Below are positions 1 through 12,200 of a DNA stretch of 64,000 nt, piece after piece. Source of the stretch: Watersipora subatra (Eukaryota; Bryozoa; Gymnolaemata; Cheilostomatida; Watersiporidae). Location of the stretch: NCBI RefSeq assembly GCF_963576615.1, contig NC_088715.1, positions 59,989,802-60,053,801 of the forward strand, read 5' to 3'. The position numbers and the translations under genes are program-made. Under the pieces are notes generated by a model that was given only the letters and a program-made list of their open reading frames with translations, made no database searches and was not told the DNA's origin. How positions within the stretch are numbered: position 1 is the stretch's first letter; each line of letters begins with the position of its first letter.

Positions 1-849
1 AAACCTATGCCTATTGTGCACACAACTTTTGCAACAACCTAGCTCGTCATGATAGGGCACCAGATGTGTCGACAAAACAGAGAACAGGGTAGCTGCGCAT
101 TGTTCCTATATCCAGAGGGATTGATTGGTGCAGGTGTTACAGAATATCATTAAAAACTCTCTTTTATCCTTACCTTGACCCCTGGATACAGATAAACGAC
201 GGGCAGGTAGTACCACTTTTTGTACAAGACTTTTTTGTTTTGCTTGGTTGTAGACTTTGAAAATATTTGCTATTAGTTTTACTTTGCAGAGTAAATTTTT
301 CTGTTTAGACTAATGAGTAAATCGTTGTAAAGGAACGTCAAAGATGTGTGCTCCTCATCATGTTCTTGTAGAATTAATGCAACAACGTTCTATAAAATCT
401 GTGAAATTGATCATAAAAAGAAGAACAGTTGTCAATGCAATTGTATAATGCTGCAGTTACGGCATTGCCTACAAATTAAAAAAAGTCAAGTAGTTTTTCC
501 TTTTTTGTATGCCCAAAGGGGTAGCTTTGAAAAATCTTGGAGTGAAATATACCGCTCTGAACTGTTCTTATAATGCTTAGAGGTGTCATGCATGAGGAAG
601 CGCTCACTCAGTCTCTGCTTTTGGCCTGACAAGTTTTAGTCATTCAAAATAATCACTACTTGCCATGACGCCATTAATCCTAAAAATTAATTCATTAATC
701 CATTAATCCTAATTAATCCTATTAGTTAATTATAAAGTTTGTCTTCCACAAAATGGAAACAGCGGAAATCCTCAAATCAGGCCAGTTTTGTCCCTCGTAA
801 ATATTCATCGAATGTTTTATGTTTGCAAAATATAGAAGAGGCCCTAGTG
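1..849. other. Intergenic, no gene seen
   Basis: No reading frame here looks like protein and no splice-bounded exon was found. The only structure is a short imperfect ATTAATCC-type repeat at about 668-724. The last eight bases (842-849) are the left target duplication of the hAT-like element that follows. Confidence 0.6.
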
Positions 850-1415
850 CAGCTATGGCCAAATTTCAGATCTAAATCCGGATCTGGATCTTTTTAGTCT
901 TTTGTGGATCTTTCAAGTTGACTGTTAAAAAGATTTTTGAAGCATTTTTTAAAATTTGGTTTTAAAAAGATTTTTATAAACTTTTATTAGAATTTTGTGT
1001 AAATTCATTGTATTCAGCAATGAATTTTGTGAAAATATCATGAAACATGACTCATAAATACCCATCTTCATGAACATAAAGAGTCGCTGCAAATAGCAGT
1101 AAACCGCGTTTTGATAGTAACTTTGTGAATTTGTGAATTCAAAGCGCTCTCATCATTTTCTCACTGATATCAGACATATTTATTACATCACATTCATTCA
1201 CAGATTTTTAGTAAAATTAAATATATAAAAAGTTTTTTAAAATCGTATTTTACACCTTTTTTTAGGATGTACACAAATAATTGCATGCTTATGTATAGTA
1301 AAAAAGAAAAATGCACATCTACAGCTTGTTGTGGATCTTTAATGTGTGCTGTGGATCTTTAATGTGTCAGATTTTGCTGTAACGGATAATGGCCAAAATT
1401 ATTTGGCCATCCCTG
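850..1415. mobile_element. Non-autonomous hAT-like element (MITE)
   Basis: The 566-bp stretch begins CAGCTATGGCCAAAT and ends with the inverse of CAGGGATGGCCAAAT, which are imperfect terminal inverted repeats of the CAGNGNTGGCCAA type used by hAT transposons. It is flanked by CCCTAGTG (842-849) and CCCTAGTA (1416-1423), an 8-bp target duplication with one mismatch, the length hAT elements make. The inside is AT-rich, repeats the word GTGGATCTTT and has no open frame, so it could only have moved with a transposase from elsewhere. Confidence 0.75.
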
Positions 1416-3070
1416 CCCTAGTACATAGTGTGGGAAAAAATGCCCCTCAAGCTATTCCATTTTTAACAATTTTCAAAGTTCAGTTGTTCTTATTTCTCTT
1501 TGAGCAATTATTAATGCGCTACTGTGACTACACTCTTAGAATTTTGTATCGCTTTTAACAAAATGCTCACGTTAATCCATGTCATGTGAATGTCCATTAA
1601 AACACTTATCGCAGAGTACCTTAGCGTGTGCACAACTCCCAATTCATATAATGGAAAAATAGTGAATGAGCATTGGGTTTGCATGCCTACACCTGCAGAA
1701 TTGTACATATTCAGTTTCTTCTAATAAGTACTAACCGTTAAATGAAATCTTAATAGTAAAACCAGTTTGGAGTAAATTCTAGAGTGAGGCGTTTGAGGGT
1801 TTATGAACCTATAATTGATAATTTTAATTAATGCTCATGTAGGAGGTAGACTTGATAAAAATACTTGATTGATGAGTGTGCTATCTACTTTTTGGTGGCG
1901 AGAATTTGGAATCAGTTGCACGTTAAAAATATCAAAGTGTGCAATAATACTTTGAACTAAATATCGGTGCTTGCAGTATTTTTATTCTTGTTATGTTCTG
2001 TTATGAAATTTTGTATAGTTGACGACAATACAAAAGTAGCATTTGAGGTTTTACAAACCTATTTTTGTTTAATGTATTATTTATTTACATTGTTTGTTTT
2101 AATTAACTGCGCACTTGTGTTAGTCTGCCAATTTACTAGCCTTGGTGCCCAACGTTCTGAAAATGACTGACTGGTTAAGGATAAGTGAGATGTATTGAGA
2201 TTAAAATTCATTAAAAATAAACCTTGAAAAAAATGACAATTATTCCAACATATAATTGATGAAGACGCAATGAGGCAAAGTTATTTTAGCATAAAAAGTT
2301 GATTAACCAATTTTTTCTATTTCAACAGAAGGTTTGCAAATACGAAATTTAGATTAATGTATTTTTGTTAAACTAAATGTCTTTAGCAGATTTTAAAAGA
2401 AAAAGTACAAAAGCTATTTGCACACTGTTGAACAGCTAGTAAACTAATATACCTAATACTCTATTTTGAGATAATTGAAAAAGATTTCAAGTTTTAAAAA
2501 TGATTGTTATAAAAATTAGTTTAAACTGGTAAGGAACTAATCAATTCTTTTGAAAAAACCTAAAGTTTGTTGAAATAATTTTAGAAATTTTGCAAAAGTA
2601 AGTTATAAAAGAGAAAAAAATCTTCTGTGTGGTTTTTTAACCGAAATTTAGTCAAATTAGAAGTCGAAATAGAAAATGAGCTGTTCAACTTTTGGTAGAC
2701 TAAATTACAATGTAAGTTGATATACCAAAAATTCATGAGCAAAATCTACTTCAAGCTATATGCAACGATGGCGGACATTTGACGTAGTTCTTTTTGATTT
2801 TGTACAAAACATGTTTCAGGTAATCAAAGTCAGGGCACATTGCGCATTGCGCCATTAAAGTAGTGAAAAAACAGGGAATTTTTAAAATGAAATGATAAAT
2901 TGATAAAAATAAAATGAAATGATACTATTGACAAATACCTGCAATGTGTTATGACAATTGCAAATTTTAGATAAGGGAGTAGTTGCTGTTTTGTTTTTCA
3001 CAACCTACTAATTTCAATTTTAAAAGCTTGCTAAATTAAAATAGACAAATACAAAAAACGTTGTTTGAGA
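1416..3070. other. Intergenic, downstream of the SLC10-like gene
   Basis: No gene recognised. The block at about 1570-1640 is one copy of a dispersed repeat also seen near 37.45 kb and, inverted, near 41.4 kb. The remainder is AT-rich single-copy-looking sequence that should include the 3' untranslated region of the minus-strand transporter gene. No clear polyadenylation signal was found close to the stop codon. Confidence 0.5.
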
Positions 3071-3238
3071 TCAAACTGTCAATAGCTTCAGCTCTACCCA
3101 TGGCTCGCTGCCACTGCTTGCTGAAGAACTTTCAGTTTTGTGGTTCTCTGGATCCAACGGTAACTTGCTTTCTTCTAAGTTGATCTCCTCGAATGGAGTA
3201 TTATTACTGTGCTTCTGTTTCTCTCTTCTTGCTTTTCT
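3071..3238 (-). CDS. SLC10-like gene, exon 10 (cytoplasmic tail and stop)
   Basis: It encodes RKARREKQKHSNNTPFEEIN and a serine- and glutamate-rich tail ending in WVELKLLTV before TGA. A basic start followed by acidic, low-hydrophobicity sequence is expected for a cytoplasmic C-terminus. The final -TV* could be a PDZ-ligand-like end, an inference only. Confidence 0.8.
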   Translation of the reverse strand, partial: RKARREKQKHSNNTPFEEINLEESKLPLDPENHKTESSSASSGSEPWVELKLLTV

Positions 3239-6200
3239 CTACAATAATTTAGTATTAGTTGAAAGCTTTGAAAGCGAAGAAAGGAAAACAAATAAACTAT
3301 GAGTAATAAAATGACCAAAGTTACAGCATAAACAATTATAAAATAGAAATTAGCGAGCAAATTTTGACAAATAAGCAAAGTCTGAGGACAGCTGCGTACA
3401 AAACTAGGTGTCATAAAAAAACTAAAAATACCTTTGCTGAAATATTTTGCAACCTGTGTGACTGTTTTCATACACGCCTAGAATTTTTATCGTCTGAAAA
3501 AACATTCATAGGCAGCAATGAACATTTTTATTTTCTGCATCATCAGGACTAGCCGGATGCCCGGATTTGGCCAAGTAATAAAAAACTTTTTGAATAGAAA
3601 ACTTATTTTGATTGGTTAAGATTTTAACCTATTGATTTTGAGTAACTTAAGCTAGTCTAAGTCTTTACTATAATAAGAGCTGTTAGCATAACTTCAGCCA
3701 GTGCTAGGGAAAACATTTTTTCCTGATATCTCAACCAATCATGCATTTTAAGCGTGCTAGCTGAGGCTTGAAGAGTGAGTGTTTTAATCATTCGGAATAA
3801 CAGATTAGCAGGTATAATAAGTTTCTGCAAGTTTATTGCATTGTATAGCAGTGCGGTTGCTTGGCCTAGTGGTTTGGCACGCTTGCCTACAGACCCGAAG
3901 GTTTTGAGTTTAAATCTAGAGTAAAGCACACCTTCCAATTCCTAAACTTTATTGCTATAACCGGATACACGAACAACAAGCAAACAATTGAACAAAGATG
4001 GAGTTATACATATTCACTGAAAACAGGTCACTGAAAAAATTTGATGTCAAAACTCCATCTGATTTTGAGAACCAGTTTTTCAATTACTTACCTGTGGCCT
4101 ATTTGTTTAAAAATGAGAGAAGTCCTAGGCATCGCCAAGCTCGCTGCTAGTATTCAATAATATATAATTATAAAAAATCATAAGAGAAACAATTTATAAC
4201 TTAATTCATGCTTCCAGTGCGTATTTGCTATATTCTAACCTGGTTTTTTATTTTGCATTTTAGTTCTCAGCAGTAAAATGATTTTAACGTCAACATATAG
4301 TAGCATTTTTTTCCTGACTACCAAGATAAAACAACTCTTACAACTCTTCTTGGGTACGATTGACTGGACGGTTGATTTTCCTTTTTTTTCACGACTGTAT
4401 CAAGCGTACTCATGAATTACTAAAAACGCAAGCTTATGAGTTTGTCTCAAAGGAACAGCCAATTAGAAATAATAATAGTGCTACGTGAAAGAACATTTAC
4501 TGACTTTGTCTACAATTTTTATAGACAAAATTGACACTTTGTTCTACATATTCATTGGTTACGGAAATCTGTGAAATCAATACTGGTTCAGCAAAAATTT
4601 TATTTCGAACTATCGTATGCGTACTGTTATGGGCAGTAACGCATTTATTTTCTGTTCAGATTTTTGGGTATGTTTGCTAAAAGCTCAATTTAGATGAGAT
4701 GAGATGGTATTACATATTGAAGCTGTACAAGAATGTAATATAGGCTGAACTTATTCCAAAGCATTTTATATGTGGTTTAATTGACAGTTAAAACTGTAAA
4801 TGTACACCGCTTTTTACTACGTTTTAGTAGACAAGCCTCCAGAGGTACTTCATATGGTGCCATGTCATTTTTTTAAAAACAAATCATAAACTATCAGTAA
4901 ATGTTCATAAACTCAATTAAATCGGAAAAAAGTATTTATTTTCAAAGAGATTATGAAAAACAGTGATTCCTTCAAAAAAGGCTTATGTTCGGCTTGGTTA
5001 TCTTTTAAGAGTCATTAAACATATGATCTAGACTTTACGGCTCGTGAAGCCGCTGCGTCATCCACTGGCTGTAACTGGAATCAAACCAGCAAGGGCTGGT
5101 CAGCAAGCTAGAACTATGCTAAATTATGCGCAGTACTTTGATAACACAACCGTGACTTGTGTGATTTATGATCGACTTTTGTAAAAGCTTTTTAGAATTG
5201 CTAATCATCCTTAAGTTTTCTTGGTCTACCTATTAACTTGTTTTTAACTTCAGTCAAAAGGAATGTCTAGTTATTTTTATTCGAAGCGAAAGCTTTGGGT
5301 GGCATCAGCAGTAGAAGCTTAGTTAACAACTATTTTTCTTGCAATAATAGGTGAGATGAAAGGGCAAGGACCCTCCTAGGTTGCTGGTCAAAGGAATGTA
5401 AGGTTAGAAGGATTCGGTTTTCAGCTAAGCTCTGTGTTAATCAAATTGATGTCCTTAGGACTAATGCAACAAGACATTATGTGTGGTTAATCTGAAAAAA
5501 ATTATTATTAATTAACCGATATAGAATAATATATATATAATTGTATATTATAATATACTTATTATATAAAATTAATTCCTAATTATGATTATTATTATAT
5601 ATAATAATTATAACAAAAATAATAATATCTATAATATATCTAATATATGCAATATGCCATAGAAATTATTAGCATATAGGCTATTAGCAAATTTCTATTT
5701 CTTAACAACATAAACACATGTCATTTTAACTATTATGGCTATTAGCCTCCAGTGCTGGCTTTTAGGAGTTTGAAACGCTGGGCTAAAGTGAGTTACATGT
5801 ATTTGTTTCAATTTCTTGCTTCCTGAACCAAAGACCAGATGTAAATAAAGAGTGGTCTACTCAGAGCATTTCTGGGTTCAATATCTCACTTTGTTACTTT
5901 TATATTATAATAGATATGGCCAACTGCGTCATAGGAGAGCATTCCATAGTGGAGTATTAAATCTCTCACAGATAAATAAGGTTGCGTCATAAATTATGAT
6001 GCGTCTCACCAACAGATATTTTTAAAGCCCATTGACTATATCAGTACAAAAAATCTTGCATTTTTACAGATGATAGTGCAGGAATGCAACTTGTTATTGC
6101 TTGAAAGCCATCCTTTTTCTAATCTTATTTCCATTTTTTTGCAAATATCTTAAATTTAGTAGAAATTAAAATTTTTGGTGCAACAAAATTTTGCTTTGTC

Positions 6201-9200
6201 CCATAATAAATTGGTTTTTGCAGTTGAGCGTTTACTTTTTTAAACTAAGCAATAAAAAAATGCATTTTATTCATTTGCATTTGCATTTTCATTATTTTTC
6301 ATCTTTGCATATTTCCTATATTTGTAGAATTGCTTCTGTGAAGATGTAGATGTAAACAATTTTTAAAAAACTTAGACTCACAAAATATTGCTAGAAAGTA
6401 TTGAAGAGACCAAACTAACCTTTGCAAAAATCTTTTGCCTGAGAATGTATATGGGAAGGATGAGAAAGAAGGGCCATCCAGCTACAAGCGTTGAGGCTAT
6501 AGGTAGAATAAGGGCCAAATCATTGTCGGGTTGCCCGGAGACTGACATCACCACAAGAATACATACTGCTGCACTCTGCATTCCTGTCTCAATAGAGATC
6601 GTCTGAAAGCAGTTTAAATATTGCATTTAATAAAAGTTTATGAACAAAAAAAACTACTTGTAACAAATAGGAGCTCCAGTTGGGATAAGAGAAGTCCTAA
6701 AACTTCAAATTAATCATGGTGCAAATATAAATCTACTGGCTATTTAATACAAGTGAACTCCTGCTAGTTTTGAAACGTCTACAACTAAATATTTTAATAG
6801 CTAATATTAGCATAAGCAAGTATGCAGATACGCATGTATGTATGCATTTACATACATATATTCATACGTATGTGTGTGTGTATATGTGCATGTGTATATG
6901 AGAAGACTTATTCAAATGTATATGTTTATGTATATGTTTATGTATATGTATATGCGATTGTATAAGTGATTGTTTATGTATATGTATACGCTTAAGTATA
7001 TGCCTATATGTTTATGTACATATATGCATAAACATTAGCATAAGTGTATGCTTGTGTGTATGAATATGTGTATGTATACGCATACATATAGGGACAAGAT
7101 AAATTTAAAGCCCTGGACTACATTTCTAGGAAATTCAACATCGAATAAAAGATATACGGAGAGCTAAATACAGTGGTCCTTCACAAATTCGCAGGTTGTT
7201 TTTTCCGGCTTCAGCACTTCACAAGATAAAAATATTTGTTTTCAAATAAAATAAATAGAAATAACAAATAAAAAAGATAAGTGTATAAAATACATAAATA
7301 TTTCCTATACTCTGATCTAGTAAAATCCCTTCATGTATCATTGTGCTAGCGGCTCTCGCAACTTGCTATTTTCCTGTGACGTTTTTCTGTTAAATTATGT
7401 AATGTGTGAAAGTGCAATGCGCCTGTGACGCTCTTTATTATGATTTTTTTGAGGACTATGATTCTCAAAATTGTTTGCTAAACAACAGGGAAAGAGGAAA
7501 GTGCTTGCTATTTATAAAAAAGTGACTCAAAAGATTGTTTTTATCTAACAGATTTTCCCTTATTGCTGGATGAGTTGGCTCTGATAGTCAATTAAATCTA
7601 ATAGTCTAAAATTCCTGTATAAGTATCAATGTCTGCAGAATGCTAGAGCTTGCAAGTAAGTGCTTTGCTTCTGACAGGCATCTAACTTGATTAGATTAAA
7701 TTGGAGCTAGGAAATCCTTAAAAACTAAATACTACAGAACTCAACATGGCTATTCATACGCAAAATTCCACATGAATAGTTTAATAGTTTTTTTATATAA
7801 CTCTAAAAACCAATAAACATAGCGGTCAATTGTTGTCATTTTTTGTGAAAATACAAAAAATACTAATGATTTAGAGCATTTATAAATCAAAATGCGTAGA
7901 ACATTGATTTCTGAGCGTGAAAGATGTTTATTGACCTAGTTTAGCTGTGGAAAGGAAAATGAAATGACTCGCCACAAATAATTTACTGAGTGTTAATTCA
8001 GCAATAACGTCGTGAAACCAGGGTGCACCAATGCCGAAATGTTACGCTGGGCTAAAAACTAGATCATGTCTCCCTAAGGCGCTATAGTAGATTGGGGTTT
8101 GTGCGAAGCCTTAGGTCAAGGCATATGCTCACGTGTGAAGCAACAAAAAATTAAGAGCCATGCACACTAATAAGTGCGATGTCGTTAATTTCAAAGGCCA
8201 ATTTTACAGTGTGAAAAGTGTGCATTGCACAGGTGTTCTGATTCTAAACACCGACCCTGAATCAGAACGCCATTAGAGCTAAATGATTGTTTTCATAATG
8301 ACACTGTGTCGCCATTGTAGTCGTCTCTGGAAACTTTCTAATAATGGAAAATTACTAGAATTAATAATGAAAACTTTTTAAAGAAAATCTTTTTTGCATT
8401 TATTGAGCATTACTGTGGTAATTGAAAATTTAACACATTTAAAACAATAAAGGAGCAATATTATTACCTTAATCAGTGTCCAATCGAATCGGAAGACCCA
8501 GGCCAGAAAAGCTCCAATAATGTAACCTCCATATGGCAAACAGCAAGCAGAAACCACCAGCTCAAAATCCCACCCAAAGAAAATGTAGAACTTGACATAT
8601 ATGGCTAGAGTGACGAACGTGATCAGCGCAAAAATGAACAGAGCCTGAAACAAGACAAATTGTGCATATACATAGGGTTGATTGGGTAATACGAGTGAAG
8701 TCAGCAGTAAAGTTGCATATTGGCTTATAATGCTTTACAAAAGCCAGCTGAAACTTTGGCAAACTCTCACTTCAAAGGAAGTTCTTTGTAGGCATGTACA
8801 AAGATTTCACTGATTGACAAATGGAAAATAGAGTGCACTTATGAAAGTTATAGCTACCAAAGCAAGAGAAGCCGCCTTAAACAAATACTGACACAGCTTA
8901 CTAATCCAGTTTTAAGTCATGGATTGAAAACAGATCAACCTTTTTTAAAGATAAGTTTGCAAAAACCTTTTAGCAGATATTATTAAAGAGTATCAGTATT
9001 TTTTTAGTTTTTGTGATCATTTTTTATGTTTGAGGTAATTGGACTGGCAAGAGGTTTAAGGAGTTAAATTGACACAACTTGATTGTGGATAAAATAGTCA
9101 GGTTCAAGCAAAAGTGTGCTTGTGATATCGATGATTAAAAAATTCCTAGCAGATTAAAGACGAGTAGCGCTGCAACTTTAACGCAATATCCGATACCAAC

Positions 9201-12200
9201 TATCGCAACTAATCATCTAATTTTGGTGTGTACTTTTTCCGATTGTTTAACCGCTACCAAGTTTTTTCAATTTTAATTTTGAAACATTTTGGCAGTCATA
9301 TTATCTAAAAAATCAACAACAGTCACAAATGATAGAAAAATGCCAATACTTTCTGATGAGATCTACTGAAGTTTTTATCACAGCTTTTTGATGCAATGAC
9401 CACCAGTGTCAGATGCATTACAGCTACGAAAGTTTCACAAATTGTAGATCAATTGACTTCTGGGGATTACGTACTGCATAATAGTTTTAAAAACAGTGAT
9501 TAGTTCATTTTTAACAATAATAATGTCATAAGCTATAGCAATAGTGACCTTGTGTTTTATAGGTTATAACGGCCTATATGAGCCATTGTCAAAATTAGGT
9601 TTTGCAAAATAATTATTGATGTTTCAGTAAAACATTAACTCAAGTAATGAAAGATTTAAGAAAGGTTTGTCAGTTCTAGATTGATTCAGGTGCAAAAGGG
9701 TAGATAATATTTAAGATGAGTAAAGCCTGGTTCTCCCTCAACCATAAGGAGTAACTGTGGTGCAACCGGCAGTTGTTCAGAACAAGCAGGGGCTCAACAA
9801 CTTTGCTGATGGCGGCAGCCAGCAAGGCTCAGCAAGTTGACCTTTTCTATGGTTCTCAGCGTAGGTTGCAGGATTTTGCCCTAGAGACTCATGCATCGAC
9901 GCTCGCGCACCCAAAATGCATTGTGCGTACAATTTCCACAAGGAGTTTGACACAAAAACTGCAATACACTGACATTTCCCCAAGGATAAAGAAACTAATA
10001 CGGCCTTGAACCGTAAACATATGTTTCATCTTAACTTCACGTGTAAAAGATGTCGTTGTCTATAAGCAAAAAATTCTTTCAGTGCGTGATCACTGCCAGT
10101 ACTGTAGGCACTGAGAACATACAGCCTTCGTGGGTACTGCCGATTACCGCACACCGTTGGCTGTTTACAGTAAGGTGAGACGCCTGGCTTATGGTTTTTA
10201 AAAGATGAAGCACTTCGTGCCTTGAGGTACATTGTTAACAGCTATGGCCAGAGATCTCCGTAGAAGTTTTTTATGATTTACAAGTTATGATAACCAAACA
10301 AATACGTTATAACAAACATTTTTAGCCTTAGTCTATACAAAGAAGTTTTGTGGCATGTACTTACATTTAACCATTTTTTAATTATCAAAGCCACTCGAGG
10401 GAGTTTGTACTTCATGAGCGCTCCAATCGCTAATGGAATCACGATGAAAGCCAAGCTCTGCAGAATGTTTAAGAAAGGAATTTTTATTTTATCTACGCCT
10501 TCATCAGCTGGAATGGTGCTTCCAAGTGTGTATAGCCACATCGGTAGAGTTCCTGAAGCAAAGTAAATTATTGTTATGTAATAGTATCATCAAAAATGTT
10601 TCAGTCAACAATGAAACATTGAGCTTTGTTAGTTCCGCTTCAAGCACTGTTTTTTTAAAGTAAATCTGCGATGAAACATGAAACAGAAACTTGTAATAAA
10701 TCTTTTGTGCCAAAACAATGACTCCATAAAGGTTTTGTAATAATCAAATAATGTTAGCTTCCATAAAATTGTTAGGGTACACGATTTCTATGCTAGAGTA
10801 GTTGTAGCTGTGGTTGCCTACAATTGGATGAAACCAAATCAACCCTATTGGTCAGTTGTTTGCTAAAAAGTAATTTTTGCATGAAGAAGCAATATTTTGG
10901 CTCACACAGAATGCTTGCATTATCACTGGCGGAGTCGGTGGGTCAGCCAAAAGGGTCAGAGAAATCTTTATGATGTGTGTCTGCACAAACTCAACTTATG
11001 TCTTGCTCTATTCTAAATTTCTTTAGGAATTTATTATCATGTAAACTAGATATTATAATATTGGAGTCTTAGACACCAGTAGCTGTATTGAACTTTATTA
11101 TTTTATATCTAAGTTTAAAAATTGAAAAGAACTTTGTTAACAGCGTATTTAAATGATCCTCCTATGAATATTTATGTGCTAAATACTGTTGACTCTCCTT
11201 TCAGCACATCTAAATTCCTTTTTTTGAGAGCAACAGAGGTTTGGCTATTAAATTATCTAAACAACTCGGCCCTAGAGAAACAACTCACCAAGAGAAACAA
11301 TTGTGCTTAGGGTGGTGAGTGTTACACTAAGAGAAAGGTCTCCATTGGACAATTTTGTATAAACATTGCTAGTTCCTCCTCCGGGGGAGCAACCAAGCGT
11401 AAAGAAGCCAAGGGCTTTGCCTCCAGTGTATCCCATCAGCCAGATTATTCCATATGCTATCTGAAAATTACGCGAAATTTAATTATTTCGCCACCAAGAG
11501 CACCATAGTGCCGCTTTAGTAGGCTTTGTATAAAAGATTTATGATTAGTGAGTAGTTACCTAATTAATCTATAATATGTGTACTTATAAAAAAATTAAAC
11601 AAACAATAAAGGATGTCTTGAGCCAATAAAAACATGTTTACAACTCATCCTGAGCGTGGTTTCACTCTGCAAAAACTATATTTTTCATCGCATTTTCTTC
11701 TTAATAAATGACTAATCTTGTCAGATGCATTACAGATCTAGAATTTTTACTGATTTTAAATCTATGCTCGCTCGGTGATTTTTATGGAGAAATAGTACGA
11801 CTGAAAGGGATTAGTTTATTTGTAACAGTAATAATACTAATGCTGTAAGCTGTAAGCTGTAATAATACTGATAAATTGTTCCACTCAGGTATGCTGCCAA
11901 TCGTAACGGAAACAGCCAAAAAAGAGATAAGCTCTTTTTGTAACAACTTTCTAGCTTAATTTTTGGCATCAGATGATGTGAAATTCTAAGTTGATTACTT
12001 TGGCAATGAAATATATTTTTTATAGATCATGGTACTCAAAGGCTATGAAAATTTATAAGCTCTGTCGATGAATATTAGGCTTTACTGCATATATAATTTT
12101 GTCTCGATAAAGAAATTAATCTGGTAGCGAAAAAAGTTGGCAAATTTTGTAAAAACTAGTGTGATGTTATAAGTTTTACTGCAAAGATCAACTGCACAAT

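Larger units (their letters stand above)
3239..6419 (-). other. Intron 9 of the SLC10-like gene
   Basis: 3.2 kb. It contains a SINE-like copy, a reverse tRNA-like piece, and an extremely AT-rich stretch at about 5516-5660 built from TATAATTATTATA-like words. No further exon is needed by the reading frame and none was seen. Confidence 0.7.
6603..8467 (-). other. Intron 8 of the SLC10-like gene
   Basis: 1.9 kb. It holds the TATG-rich repeat at 6818-7090 and a sequence starting at 7171 that resembles a Tigger/pogo terminus. The remainder has no recognised feature. Confidence 0.7.

Noticed and set aside
3364-3552. Plus-strand frame within intron 9 of the transporter gene
   Set aside because: No homology, no splice context, and AT-rich codon use like the surrounding intron.
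9773-10232. Short frames on both strands in the less AT-rich part of intron 7
   Set aside because: Open in both directions because of lower AT content; no protein similarity recognised.
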